A program made the translations under genes and the position numbers. This document shows positions 17,077-26,810 of a stretch of DNA of 64,000 nt, one piece after another. The notes under the pieces were generated by a model. It was not told the DNA's origin. It did no database searches and saw only the letters and a list, made by a program, of their open reading frames with translations. Source of the DNA: Lachnospiraceae bacterium (GTDB lineage: Bacteria; Bacillota; Clostridia; Lachnospirales; Lachnospiraceae); contig CABJAV010000011.1 of NCBI GenBank assembly GCA_902363675.1, forward strand, positions 30,773 to 94,772, read 5' to 3'. How positions within the stretch are numbered: position 1 is the first letter of the stretch; each line of letters begins with the position of its first letter.

Positions 17077-17337
17077 ATGAACACAACAAAAAACTATCAA
17101 CTTCGACAAGCGGCAGGCGAATATTGGTTAATTCGAATGGACCAGCAACGATTTGTCTATGAGAAGCCGATTATGTTGAATGAAGTGGGAGCCATGATCT
17201 GGCAACAGTATATGCAGGGGCAGACAGAAAAAGAGATTGCGGCATTGTTGCAGCAGACATATGGAATTGATGACCAAGAGGCTTATCAGGATGTACAGCA
17301 ATTTATAAGGCAGCTGAGGGAACAGGGGATTATATGA
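17077..17337 (+). CDS. PqqD-family small protein at the head of the Pel cluster
   Basis: The protein has 86 residues. The pattern LNEVGAMIWQQYMQG followed by a winged-helix-like region ending FIRQLREQGII matches PqqD-like peptide-binding proteins (PF05402), normally chaperones presenting a peptide to a radical-SAM enzyme. No radical-SAM gene or precursor peptide lies nearby. Its stop overlaps the start of the PelD fusion gene by 4 bases (ATGA), so it is translationally coupled to exopolysaccharide genes. A TATAAT box lies at 17039-17044 without an obvious -35. Its role in the cluster is unknown. Confidence 0.75.
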   Translation: MNTTKNYQLRQAAGEYWLIRMDQQRFVYEKPIMLNEVGAMIWQQYMQGQTEKEIAALLQQTYGIDDQEAYQDVQQFIRQLREQGII

Positions 17338-19511
17338 ATATATTGCTTGTCGGTGGCAAAAGCCATTTCTTACAACTTTTAATTGAAAAATTAAATAAAG
17401 AAGGACATCGTATTTTTATTTTGACGGACGAACCGAAAAGTGGTCGTCCTACCCGCAAAGTTTTTGAAACCTATCATTTCTCGTATGAGGAGTCTTGTAT
17501 CCGGGAAGTCGTAGAAAGCATTCAGCCGGATGAAACCATTTTCCTGGGAGCGTTTGATACGAATTACAAATGGGCGGAATTAAAAAGTCATGCCGGCGCA
17601 TTTTCTGCCGGTCTGATGAACGTGCTTTCGGCTTTTGTCGGCTGCTCAACGGGACGTTTTATTTATTTGTCATCGGAGGAAGTTTTTCAGCAGGAATTTA
17701 CTGATGCGATTTCGGAAGATGAGACACCGGCAGCCGTGACGGCAAAAGGACAGGCGCTGGCAGTGGGCGAGGGCATTTGCAAATATTATCGGGACATGGG
17801 CAAAGATGTTGTTACTCTGCGTCTGGATCATATGTATGGAATGCCGGAATCCGCACTGGAAGCAAAAAATATGATTGGTCGTATGTGTGTGGAAGCATTG
17901 GAAACAAGAGAGATTCTTGTTGGAAAATGGCAGAGAGCCGCACTTTTGCATGAATCGGATGCGGTGGAGTTCATTTACCGCGTGGTGGCAGCGAAAGAAC
18001 CAAAGTATGGCCTGTATCACATCTCTTCCGGAGAACCAATCAGTCAGCAGACGATGGCAGAGGCGTTGGTCAAAGGATTTGATGGTGAGATCGCAATCAT
18101 GGAGAATCCGAAGGAACCACGATGGGAGCCGGTTTTATCAAATACAAGATATGCTGAGGAATTTGGAATCCGTATTTTCCATACACCGGAAAAGGAGCTT
18201 CCGCCGATTGCAAAGCATATAAATCGTAATGCAACAGAATTTGCAAGAATCGAAGTAAGACCCAAGGGAATAACTGGAAAAATCCATAGATGGATCAAAG
18301 AGTTTCTGCCGGCAGTATTTCCGTTCCTTGAGAACATGGTCTGCTTTATTCCATTTTTTATGCTTAATAACCGTGCGGTTGGAAGAGAGTATTTTCAGAA
18401 TATTGATTTTTATCTGCTCTATGTGCTTTTATTTGCAATCGTATATGGGCAGCAGCAGGCAACGTTTTCTTCACTTTTGGCAGTGGCAGGATATACGTTC
18501 CGGCAGATGTATCATCGAAGCGGATTTGATGTTATACTCGATTACAATACATATATATGGATCGCGCAGCTTCTGATTCTGGGACTGGCGGTTGGTTACA
18601 TGAGAGACCGATTGCGTGTGCTGGAGGATGAAGGCAAAAATGAAGTCAAATTTCTTTCCAAACAGATTGACGATATTGCAGACATTAACGTCAGCAATGT
18701 GCGAATCAAGGAAATGCTGTCGACACAGATCGTTAACCAGAATGACAGCTTCGGTAAGCTGTATGAAGTTACTTCGAGCCTTGATAAATACGAGCCGGGC
18801 GAAGTCCTTTTCTATGCGGCAGAGGTGCTGGCGCAGTTGATGGGAAGCAAGGATGTGGCAATATATTCAGTAGCCAACCGTTCCTATGCCCGTCTGTTTT
18901 CAGCAACCTCGCAGAAAGCACGCAGTCTTGGAAATTCTATTAACTATGTGGAAATGGAAGAAATGTACGAGCAGCTGCAGGAACGCAAAGTATACATTAA
19001 TAAAAACATGGACGAGCGTTATCCATTGATGGCAGATGCCATCTATTCTGAGGAAAATATGCAGCTGATCCTTATGGTCTGGGGTATTCCATGGGAGCGC
19101 ATGACATTGGGACAGGCAAACATGCTTACCGTTATCGGTTATCTGATACAGAATGCGGTGCTTCGTGCAAACCGTTACATGTCTGCTCTGGAAGAACAGC
19201 GTTATATCGAGGGTACCAACATCCTTGGTCAGGAAGCATTCCGTTCTTTGGTCAAAGCCTATATGAATGCAAGAAACAAAGAATTGACAGAGTGTGCTTT
19301 GATTTTGATTGATACAGGAGAAGTGCCAAAAGAAGAGGCTGGACATACCTTGAGCAAGATGATTCGTCAAAGCGATTTTCTTGGAGAACTTGAGGATGGC
19401 AATCTCTATGCACTTCTTGCAAATACCAACGAGAAATCGGCAGAAATGGTTGAGACCCGTTTCCAGGAGGCTGGATTCGAATGTTCCATACAGGAGGATG
19501 ATGTGGTATGA
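17334..19511 (+). CDS. pelD: Fusion of an NAD-dependent epimerase domain with PelD (c-di-GMP receptor)
   Basis: The protein has 725 residues. Residues 1-300 are an extended-SDR sugar epimerase/dehydratase domain (NILLVGGKSHFLQLL nucleotide-binding start, IYLSSEEVF). Residues about 324-422 contain four hydrophobic helices. After a helical linker, about 460-600 is a GAF domain, and about 615-725 a degenerate GGDEF domain in which the active-site loop reads GELEDGN. An RxxD inhibitory-site motif is present (Arg678-Gln-Ser-Asp681), the c-di-GMP site used by PelD of Pseudomonas aeruginosa. PelD is the membrane receptor that turns on Pel polysaccharide synthesis. The catalytic GGDEF residues are missing, so it should not make c-di-GMP. 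Confidence 0.87.
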   Translation: MNILLVGGKSHFLQLLIEKLNKEGHRIFILTDEPKSGRPTRKVFETYHFSYEESCIREVVESIQPDETIFLGAFDTNYKWAELKSHAGAFSAGLMNVLSAFVGCSTGRFIYLSSEEVFQQEFTDAISEDETPAAVTAKGQALAVGEGICKYYRDMGKDVVTLRLDHMYGMPESALEAKNMIGRMCVEALETREILVGKWQRAALLHESDAVEFIYRVVAAKEPKYGLYHISSGEPISQQTMAEALVKGFDGEIAIMENPKEPRWEPVLSNTRYAEEFGIRIFHTPEKELPPIAKHINRNATEFARIEVRPKGITGKIHRWIKEFLPAVFPFLENMVCFIPFFMLNNRAVGREYFQNIDFYLLYVLLFAIVYGQQQATFSSLLAVAGYTFRQMYHRSGFDVILDYNTYIWIAQLLILGLAVGYMRDRLRVLEDEGKNEVKFLSKQIDDIADINVSNVRIKEMLSTQIVNQNDSFGKLYEVTSSLDKYEPGEVLFYAAEVLAQLMGSKDVAIYSVANRSYARLFSATSQKARSLGNSINYVEMEEMYEQLQERKVYINKNMDERYPLMADAIYSEENMQLILMVWGIPWERMTLGQANMLTVIGYLIQNAVLRANRYMSALEEQRYIEGTNILGQEAFRSLVKAYMNARNKELTECALILIDTGEVPKEEAGHTLSKMIRQSDFLGELEDGNLYALLANTNEKSAEMVETRFQEAGFECSIQEDDVV

Positions 19512-20425
19512 GCATAAGCGAACAAGCTTTTATTGTAGTACTGATCCTCAATACTCTGGTCGCTGTGATCTATGGCATCTGGAACTTTATTCAATGCAGG
19601 ATTCGGGAAAAAAGTGTCAAGGAATATATGATTCGTATGGTGATCATGTTGATGTGTCCGGTGGTCGGCCCGATGTTTTTTGCGGTGATAAAACTTATTG
19701 GAGTATTGTTTTTCCGACAGAATGTGGATTTGGCAGATGTCATCTTTTCGAAGGAACGTGTCACGACATATCTTCATGCGGATGAAGAGCAGGAAAGTAA
19801 TGTTGTCCCTATTGAAGAGGCATTGGTTATATGTGATAAGGGAAATCTGCGAAATCTTATGATGAATGTGGTGCGGGGAGATGTAGAAGAATCTCTGGCA
19901 TCCATTGCGTTGGCATTGAACAGCGATGATTCAGAGACTTCCCATTATGCAGCAACCGTTCTTCGTGATGTATTGAATGATTTCCGTGCCCACACACAGG
20001 AATTGTTTATTGTCATGAACCGGAATGAGAAAGATTCCTGTGAATATGCGTGTCTGTTGATTGAATATATGAATGGCGTCCTCAAACAGGAAGTTTTTCA
20101 GGAAGCAGAGCAGCGTTCCTTTGTGGATATGATGGAGAAAGCCTGTGATTATTTGTATGAGAGAGATTGGAGGAGACTCACCCCGCAGTATATTGGATGG
20201 CTTTGCAATCTGCTCTTGAAAATCCAATCTTATGATAAAATGAAATTGTGGAGTGACAGAGGCCGTGATATGTATCCGGATGAATTGATCATCTATGTAT
20301 GTTATTTGAAATATTATTTTACGGTCGGAAAGAAAAAGCAGTTTTTTGAAGAATTAGACCGATTGAAACAATCGGATATAGTCATTGACAAAGAGACACT
20401 GGAACTGATTCGTACATTCAGTTAA
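19508..20425 (+). CDS. pelE: PelE-like membrane/TPR protein
   Basis: The protein has 305 residues. Two membrane helices lie near the N-terminus (about residues 8-27 and 42-65); the rest is helical and cytoplasmic, consistent with the TPR region of PelE. Blocks such as EESLASIALALNSDDSETSHYAATVLRDVLNDF and YPDELIIYVCYLKYYFTVGKKKQFFEELDRL resemble helix-turn-helix repeats. It overlaps the PelD gene by 4 bases and lies between PelD and the DUF2194 gene. In Pel systems PelD and PelE form the inner-membrane complex with PelF and PelG. The call rests on topology and position more than on sharp motifs. Confidence 0.75.
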   Translation: MSISEQAFIVVLILNTLVAVIYGIWNFIQCRIREKSVKEYMIRMVIMLMCPVVGPMFFAVIKLIGVLFFRQNVDLADVIFSKERVTTYLHADEEQESNVVPIEEALVICDKGNLRNLMMNVVRGDVEESLASIALALNSDDSETSHYAATVLRDVLNDFRAHTQELFIVMNRNEKDSCEYACLLIEYMNGVLKQEVFQEAEQRSFVDMMEKACDYLYERDWRRLTPQYIGWLCNLLLKIQSYDKMKLWSDRGRDMYPDELIIYVCYLKYYFTVGKKKQFFEELDRLKQSDIVIDKETLELIRTFS

Positions 20426-20447
20426 TTCTTTGTCGGAAAGGAGTGCT

Positions 20448-22337
20448 ATGGTATCGCGCCGTAATTATCTTACCGTCGCCATTATGATGCTGATTCTGTT
20501 TTTTATGTTTCAGTTTACCGGTGTAATGAAAAATCAGTTAAATGAATACGGAGTAAACGAGTACGACCAGAGCACGTATACGCATTTGAACGCGGAAAAC
20601 ACATTTTCCGACACAGTTTCAGGAAGTAGTGCATCAGCGGATGTCTTTTATGTCGGTGCGGTTGGTGGAGATGTCGCAAAAGTAGTATCCTCCTGGTGTG
20701 AGTATTCAAAGAGAACACTGCAGACATACCAGACATTGTCTGCCTGTGAGACAGTCCCGGAAAATCAGTTGATCATTCTTGATGGACTTACAACAGTCAG
20801 AACAGATGCAGACATCCTCATTTTGCAGGAATGGATTGACAAAGGTGTCAATATTATTTTTGCCCGGATGCCGGATATTTCTGTAATCCAAAAAAGTGCT
20901 CAATTAGAGCAGATGCTTGGAATCAACCGCATTGCGAGTACAAATGTCACCTTAAATGGTATGCATTTGTTTTCCGGATTCTTTCTTGGTGGAGAGCAGA
21001 TTTATGAGGCGCAGAACAAGGAAGACGAAAAGAGGCAGGATTTAGATCATAACATTCCGTGGTATGTGACCGGGGCAGGAACGAAAACGTATCTGGTGGG
21101 TACGCTTACTGATGAAGTCTTTGATCAGACAGTGCCTCGAAGTTTGTTAGAAGAGTTTTCAAATATGGAGAAGACTTCTGTAAAAAATAATCTTTTGCCT
21201 GCTGTTATATGGCGGTATGGAACGACCAATTCCAAGGTGTTCTGTGTGAATGATGATTTCCTTACGGATGTGTCAGGCATTGGCATTTTGTCAGCAATGA
21301 CAGCACAGATCAGCGATTATGAAATTTATCCTGTAGTCAATGCACAGAATCTGGTAGCGGCAGATATGTCTGCGTTCAGTTCGGAAAATGAAGAAAAAAT
21401 GCAGGAACTGTATGCGCAGTCTGCATCAGCTGTATACCGTGAGATTATATGGCCGTCTCTTGTGGCACTGCAGGAGACAACAGGTGCAAAGCTTACCTGT
21501 ATGGTTTCTCCACAGTTTACGTATGATGATGAGCAGGAGCCGGATAGCTCAGAAGTAGCATATTATTTGAAGCAGTTAAAAGAGCAGGATGGGGAACTGG
21601 GCTGGAGTGCTACGAACCGTTCGAATCTGTCTGTTTCAGAAAAACTTATGTTTGACAAACCGTTCTGGAAAGACTATGGAGCTGATTATAAGATTACATC
21701 GGCCTACCTGAGGGATGGCAGCCAGAAAGCTGACGCAGTACAGGCCTTGAAAAATGAAGATGTCCGCACAGTTGTGGTGTCGGATGATGATAGTACGAGT
21801 CCGATTATTTCCTATGCGGGTGAAAATATTACGCAGCAGAAAGTTATGAGTGCAGGAATCACACATACATTTTCGGACGATTTGAAACTTCGAAGTATGG
21901 AGACCGCGCTCGGTTATTCCAATATTACGTTGGACTTACTTTCGGTTACATATCCGGAGACAGAGCAGGATTCCTGGGAAAAAATGCTAAGAAAACTTTC
22001 TCCGAATCTGACAACGTTCTGGAAGCCTTTTGAGGCTTTTACACATACAACACTATCGGAAAGTGACCAGAGAATCCGCCGTTTTCTTGCAATTGATTAC
22101 GAGCAGGAGCGCCAGAATAACAACATTACGGTTAAGGTGGACAACTTTGATCAGCAGGCATGGTTTGTACTGCGTTTGAATGGTGAGACTGTCAAATCGG
22201 TAAAAGGCGGGAAATCTACCAGAATCGAAGACGGTGCATATCTGATTTGTGCAGAAAAAGATACAATTACGATCAAAGTTGGCAGAAAGAGCGGTATGTA
22301 TTACGGCAGCGGACAGAAAAGTGGTGAACAGGAATGA
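20448..22337 (+). CDS. DUF2194-like membrane-anchored protein of the Pel cluster
   Basis: I start at ATG 20448, 4 bases after GGAAAGGAG; an upstream TTG would extend it by six residues. The product has 629 residues, with a single N-terminal helix (YLTVAIMMLILFFMFQFTGV) and a long outside part. The first half carries a flavodoxin- or amidotransferase-like region (LIILDGLTTVRTDADILIL). The second half (about 260-560) looks like a polysaccharide-deacetylase-type barrel (SPQFTYDD, ITSAYLRDG), and the last 80 residues look like a beta domain. DUF2194 proteins commonly sit beside pelF in Firmicutes. A role in modifying the polymer, replacing PelA, is inferred. It overlaps pelF by 4 bases. Confidence 0.7.
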   Translation: MVSRRNYLTVAIMMLILFFMFQFTGVMKNQLNEYGVNEYDQSTYTHLNAENTFSDTVSGSSASADVFYVGAVGGDVAKVVSSWCEYSKRTLQTYQTLSACETVPENQLIILDGLTTVRTDADILILQEWIDKGVNIIFARMPDISVIQKSAQLEQMLGINRIASTNVTLNGMHLFSGFFLGGEQIYEAQNKEDEKRQDLDHNIPWYVTGAGTKTYLVGTLTDEVFDQTVPRSLLEEFSNMEKTSVKNNLLPAVIWRYGTTNSKVFCVNDDFLTDVSGIGILSAMTAQISDYEIYPVVNAQNLVAADMSAFSSENEEKMQELYAQSASAVYREIIWPSLVALQETTGAKLTCMVSPQFTYDDEQEPDSSEVAYYLKQLKEQDGELGWSATNRSNLSVSEKLMFDKPFWKDYGADYKITSAYLRDGSQKADAVQALKNEDVRTVVVSDDDSTSPIISYAGENITQQKVMSAGITHTFSDDLKLRSMETALGYSNITLDLLSVTYPETEQDSWEKMLRKLSPNLTTFWKPFEAFTHTTLSESDQRIRRFLAIDYEQERQNNNITVKVDNFDQQAWFVLRLNGETVKSVKGGKSTRIEDGAYLICAEKDTITIKVGRKSGMYYGSGQKSGEQE

Positions 22338-23758
22338 GAATTTGTATTGTAGCAGAAGGCTGTTATCCATATGTGGTTGGAGGTGTTTCTAGTTGGGTCA
22401 ACAGTATGATAAAAACATTTCCGGATTATCAGTATACGGTTCTTTCCATTGTCGCAAACCGTTCTTTTCGTGGAAAGTTTGTGTATGATCTTCCGGAAAA
22501 TGTAGTGGAAGTTCATGAATTATATTTGGAAGATTATGATTTCCGTAGAACAAAAAGCAATAAAATGCGGAAAATTAAGATGACAGATACGGAATTTGAA
22601 GCAATGAAAAGTCTTCTGATCAATCAGAAGGTAGATTGGGATACACTGTTCCGCTTTTTTGGCGAAAAAGATTTTTCGTTGAATGATCTGCTAATGGGAC
22701 CACAATTTTTGCGGGCGGTAAAAGACTGCTATCGTATCCGTTATCCGGAAGTTATTTTTTCAGATTTCTTATGGACCATGCGTTCCATGTATCTGCCACT
22801 TTTTCTGGCGTTGAAAATAAAACTGCCGAAAGCGGATTTATATCACTGTGTCGCGACAGGATATGCCGGGGTGCTTGGAGCGATGGCAAAGCAGAGATAT
22901 GGTTGTGGTCTGCTGATCTCGGAACATGGTATTTATACGAGGGAAAGAGAAGAGGAACTTATCCGTGCAAAATGGGTAGAGGGAATCTACAAAAATATAT
23001 GGATTGAGCAGTTTCGAAAGATGTCTCAGCTGGCATACGATCGTGCCGACAAAGTGACAAGTTTATACGAACATGCCAGAGAATTGCAGATTGAACTGGG
23101 ATGTCCGGAGGAAAAAACGCAGGTGACACCAAATGGTGTAGATCCTTCTCGTTTTGAGAATCTCGTGGTTCTTCCGGAAATGCAGGATGATAAAATACAT
23201 ATTGGAGCAATCCTTCGAGTGACACCAATCAAAGATGTAAAGACAATGATTCGTGCATTTGCCTATGCAAAGAAAAAAGTTCCGTCTCTCAAGCTTTGGA
23301 TTATGGGACCGACAGATGAGGATGAAGAGTATGCAAAGGAATGCTTTTCGATGGTGGATCTTATGGAAATTGAGGATGTGGTATTTACCGGAAGAATTAA
23401 TGTTTCGGAGTATATGGGAGGACTGGATATGACAATACTGACAAGTATCAGTGAGGGACAGCCTCTGACCATTCTGGAAAGTTATGCAGCACATAAACCT
23501 GTAATCGCAACAGATGTGGGAAATTGCCGGGGACTCATATATGGGGAAGATGACGATTTTGGAGAAGCTGGTATTCTTACCCATATTATGAATGTAGAGG
23601 AAATCGCGGATGCAATGATTCAGCTTGCAACGCATCCGAATCGAAGAAAGCGCATGGGAGAAAATGGATATAAACGTCTGATGCGCAAATATAAAGTAGT
23701 GGATATGCAAAAGACATATGAGCAGATTTACTGGTCATTTGAAGATATTGAGTGGTAA
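22334..23758 (+). CDS. pelF: PelF-type GT4 glycosyltransferase
   Basis: The protein has 474 residues. The N-terminus MRICIVAEGCYPYVVGGVSSW is characteristic of PelF. The GT-B C-terminal half has TPNGVDPSRF, GAILRVTPIKDVKTMIRAF and the EX7E-type donor motif in ISEGQPLTILESYAAHKPVIATDVG. PelF is the cytosolic polymerase that builds Pel from UDP-GalNAc/GlcNAc. It is followed by pelG after 15 bases, as in other pel clusters. This is the strongest single marker of the cluster. Confidence 0.92.
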   Translation: MRICIVAEGCYPYVVGGVSSWVNSMIKTFPDYQYTVLSIVANRSFRGKFVYDLPENVVEVHELYLEDYDFRRTKSNKMRKIKMTDTEFEAMKSLLINQKVDWDTLFRFFGEKDFSLNDLLMGPQFLRAVKDCYRIRYPEVIFSDFLWTMRSMYLPLFLALKIKLPKADLYHCVATGYAGVLGAMAKQRYGCGLLISEHGIYTREREEELIRAKWVEGIYKNIWIEQFRKMSQLAYDRADKVTSLYEHARELQIELGCPEEKTQVTPNGVDPSRFENLVVLPEMQDDKIHIGAILRVTPIKDVKTMIRAFAYAKKKVPSLKLWIMGPTDEDEEYAKECFSMVDLMEIEDVVFTGRINVSEYMGGLDMTILTSISEGQPLTILESYAAHKPVIATDVGNCRGLIYGEDDDFGEAGILTHIMNVEEIADAMIQLATHPNRRKRMGENGYKRLMRKYKVVDMQKTYEQIYWSFEDIEW

Positions 23759-23773
23759 GGAGCGAAGAAAACG

Positions 23774-25249
23774 ATGGCTGGAATAGGAGTCAGACTAAAA
23801 AGAATATATGAAAAACAGACTCTCGTGGCGCATCTGGTAGGATTTGCATACAGTATTATGGTTACCATTGCACCGATGCTGGTGGTCATCGGTACGGTGA
23901 TGCTGATGAGCATTGTTCTGGGATATGACCAGGTGGGATATGCCAGAAGAGGGCTTTTTGCAGGAACAATACTGTATATTTTCATCTTTTCTCTTTTGAC
24001 GGCAGCGCCTTTTAATGCGGTGTTGTCCCGTTACATGTCAGATGTGATTTATGAGGAAAAATATGAAAATATATTGCCATGCTATAATATTGGTATGCTG
24101 TTGAATCTGATTTTAAGCTGTGCGCTTGGCATTCCGTTTTGTATCTGGGAACGAGTGGTAGGCGGTGTCAATCTGCTGTTCGTATTTACCGGATTTTGTG
24201 GATACATATCGCTTGTACTTGTATTTTATTCGATGCTTTATTTGTCAATTTGTAAAGATTATCAGAAGATTTCTTTTTTCTTTATAGACGGGATGATATT
24301 CGCATTTTTATTTTCGGTAATTTTGGTAAAACTTCTTCATAGAGAAGTGGTGTACAGTATGGTCCTTTCGCTGTCCTGCGGTTTTTTTGTAACAGCAGTA
24401 TTAGAAGGTGCGACGATCAAAAGGTATTTCAAGAAGAACAGCAACCGATACAAAGAAGTTCTTGCGTATTTCAAAAAATACTGGCAGCTTGTGGCAATCA
24501 ATTTCCTGTATACATTGGGATTATATATTCATAACTTTGTTTTCTGGAATACGGATATGAAAATGGTGGTAGCAAAGTCGTTTGTTTATGCACCATCGTA
24601 TGACATGGCAACCTGTATTGCAATGTTTACCAATATTTCCGCTACGATCATTTTTATCTCCCGTGTGGAGATGCATTTTCATGAGAGGTATCGGGCATAC
24701 TCGGAGGCAGTCATTGGTGGGCGTTGGGAAGATATCCGTAATGCAAAGGATCGCATGTTCCGGCAGATTTCGTCGGAACTGCTCAACCTGGTACGTATCC
24801 AGTTTATTATTTCGGTGGTGATCTACATTCTATGTGTGATTGTACTTCCTCGGTTTGGCTTTGCCGGACTGGTTATGCAGATTTATCCGTGCGTTGCAGC
24901 AGGATATTTTATCCTTTTTCTGCTATATTCAGAAATTATTTTTCTGTACTATTTTAATGATATGGCAGGGGCAATGCTTTCTTCGCTGGTCTTTTGTGCT
25001 GTGGTCTTTGCGGGAAGCATTTTGTCGAGTCATTTATCAACAATTTGGTACGGACTGGGCGTTGTGCTTGGAAGCTTCGCCGGATTTACCGTAGCATATT
25101 TTCGTATTCGCTGGCTGGAGAGACATTTGGATGAGCATATTTTTTGTCGCGGAATTCTGTTCCCTGTGAAGAGAGGAAAGATGCCGGATTCCTGCGTATA
25201 TAAACGTGATGATAAGAAAAAACGCAGACGAAAGGAGAAAACAAAATGA
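23774..25249 (+). CDS. pelG: PelG polysaccharide transporter
   Basis: The protein has 491 residues with about twelve hydrophobic helices. The start MAGIGVRLKRIYEKQTLVAH and the following SIMVTIAPMLVVIG are typical of PelG, a MATE/MOP-like transporter thought to move the growing Pel chain across the membrane with PelD, PelE and PelF. It ends with a strongly basic tail (RDDKKKRRRKEKTK). The next gene overlaps its stop by 4 bases. Confidence 0.9.
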   Translation: MAGIGVRLKRIYEKQTLVAHLVGFAYSIMVTIAPMLVVIGTVMLMSIVLGYDQVGYARRGLFAGTILYIFIFSLLTAAPFNAVLSRYMSDVIYEEKYENILPCYNIGMLLNLILSCALGIPFCIWERVVGGVNLLFVFTGFCGYISLVLVFYSMLYLSICKDYQKISFFFIDGMIFAFLFSVILVKLLHREVVYSMVLSLSCGFFVTAVLEGATIKRYFKKNSNRYKEVLAYFKKYWQLVAINFLYTLGLYIHNFVFWNTDMKMVVAKSFVYAPSYDMATCIAMFTNISATIIFISRVEMHFHERYRAYSEAVIGGRWEDIRNAKDRMFRQISSELLNLVRIQFIISVVIYILCVIVLPRFGFAGLVMQIYPCVAAGYFILFLLYSEIIFLYYFNDMAGAMLSSLVFCAVVFAGSILSSHLSTIWYGLGVVLGSFAGFTVAYFRIRWLERHLDEHIFCRGILFPVKRGKMPDSCVYKRDDKKKRRRKEKTK

Positions 25250-25620
25250 TGACAATAATAAGAATTTTGATGGTTGGAACCGGAATTTTGTTTTTGGTTC
25301 TTGCGTTCTGGGCATATACCAGACAGAAACTAAATGACAGTATGGCATTGATTTGGGCGTTTGTTTCCATTGCCCTGGTGATTACGGGAGCAGTACCTGC
25401 AGTGTCAAAACATTTGAGCGAGAGCCTCTTGATCTTCATGTTTATTATTTGTCTGCTTTTATTGTTTTTGCTGTTTAAAGTAAGCAAGGCGGTGTCAGTG
25501 TTGAGTATGAAAAATCAGGAGCTGGCCATGCAGGTATCGCTTTTGAATCAGGAAAATGAAAGAATTTTACACAAGCTGGGGATTTTGACGGATGAGAAAA
25601 AAGATTCTGTTCGTGATTAA
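25246..25620 (+). CDS. DUF2304 small membrane protein
   Basis: The protein has 124 residues. Three hydrophobic helices (about residues 4-22, 37-56, 64-84) are followed by a coiled-coil tail (SMKNQELAMQVSLLNQENERILHKL). This is the arrangement of DUF2304 proteins, which are usually encoded beside membrane glycosyltransferases in polysaccharide clusters. It overlaps pelG by 4 bases and the next glycosyltransferase gene by 29 bases, indicating translational coupling. Confidence 0.8.
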   Translation: MMTIIRILMVGTGILFLVLAFWAYTRQKLNDSMALIWAFVSIALVITGAVPAVSKHLSESLLIFMFIICLLLLFLLFKVSKAVSVLSMKNQELAMQVSLLNQENERILHKLGILTDEKKDSVRD

Positions 25621-26794
25621 CACACTGAGTCGGGCGGGGGCCGAAATGGCACTGCTGGAATGGTTACGAAAATTGGATAAAGAAGATACTTACGAACTTT
25701 CACTGTTTGTTCTGATGGGGCAGGGAGAAATGATTGACCAGCTTCCGTCAGGAGTACATGTGGTGAATGAACGTTATATCAGAACCTCTGTATTAGAAGA
25801 GAATGGAAAAAAGCAGATGTATCGAACCATCCGTCATGCGGCAGCCGTGCATGGAAATGCGTTGCGGTTAACTGTATATATGATTCGTGCATTAGGTCAT
25901 ATGATCAAAACAAAACGGATACAGCCGGACAAACTCTTGTGGCGCATGATAGCGGATGGCGCAGAACGACAGAACGAAACCTATGATCTGGCAGTGGCAT
26001 ATCTCGAAGGCGGATCAGCTTACTATGTTGCAGATCATGTAAATGCAAAAAAGAAGGCGGCTTTTATACATATTGATTATACGCAGGCAGGATATACCAG
26101 ACAGCTGGATCGTGATTGTTATACAAAATTTGATGCGGTATTTCCAATTGGAGAGAACGTCGAAAAGAAATTTCTTGAAGTATATCCGGAGTGCAAATCA
26201 TATACTCATGTTTTCCATAATGTGATCAATCAGGATATGATTTGTCGAAAAGCGAAAAGTTATGGTGGTTTTTCCGATAATTATGATGGAATCCGGATTC
26301 TTACGGTAGGAAGGCTTACTCCACAGAAATCATATCCGACAGCGATTGCAACCATGGAAAAACTAAAAAAAGCAGGACTTAAAGCGAGATGGTATGTTTT
26401 AGGAGAAGGACCGGAGCGAAGCAATTTGGAAAAACAGATTGAACAAGCGGGGCTTACCGAAGATTTTCTTCTCTTGGGAGCTGTGGATAATCCGTATCCG
26501 TATTTTGCACAGACGGATTTATATGTGCATGCGACCATGTTTGAGGGGAAAAGTATTGCGATTCAGGAAGCACAGACATTAGGATGCGCAATCGTGGCAT
26601 CAGACAGCAACGAAGAACAGATTACGGACGGAGTGGATGGATTTGTCCGGCCGTTGAAGCCGGAAGCACTTGCGAAAGCAATTCTACAGCTTGCAGGAAA
26701 TGCAAAGATGCGGGAAACTTTTGGAAAAGCGGCGATGCAGCACACAGTGACCTATGAAGAAGATAAAAAGTTATTGGATAATTTATTAAGATGA
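25592..26794 (+). CDS. GT4-family glycosyltransferase
   Basis: The protein has 400 residues. It begins KKILFVINTLSRAGAEMALLEWL, the acceptor-side glycine-rich loop of GT-B enzymes. The C-terminal domain has ILTVGRLTPQKSYPTAIATM, VLGEGPERSNLEKQIEQAGL and HATMFEGKSIAIQEAQTLGCAIVASD, the GT4 donor site with its EX7E-like pattern. It would add a sugar from a nucleotide donor in the cytoplasm. Its start lies inside the preceding gene. Substrate cannot be assigned. Confidence 0.88.
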   Translation: MRKKILFVINTLSRAGAEMALLEWLRKLDKEDTYELSLFVLMGQGEMIDQLPSGVHVVNERYIRTSVLEENGKKQMYRTIRHAAAVHGNALRLTVYMIRALGHMIKTKRIQPDKLLWRMIADGAERQNETYDLAVAYLEGGSAYYVADHVNAKKKAAFIHIDYTQAGYTRQLDRDCYTKFDAVFPIGENVEKKFLEVYPECKSYTHVFHNVINQDMICRKAKSYGGFSDNYDGIRILTVGRLTPQKSYPTAIATMEKLKKAGLKARWYVLGEGPERSNLEKQIEQAGLTEDFLLLGAVDNPYPYFAQTDLYVHATMFEGKSIAIQEAQTLGCAIVASDSNEEQITDGVDGFVRPLKPEALAKAILQLAGNAKMRETFGKAAMQHTVTYEEDKKLLDNLLR

Positions 26795-26810
26795 TAAATG
26801 AGGGACGGCT

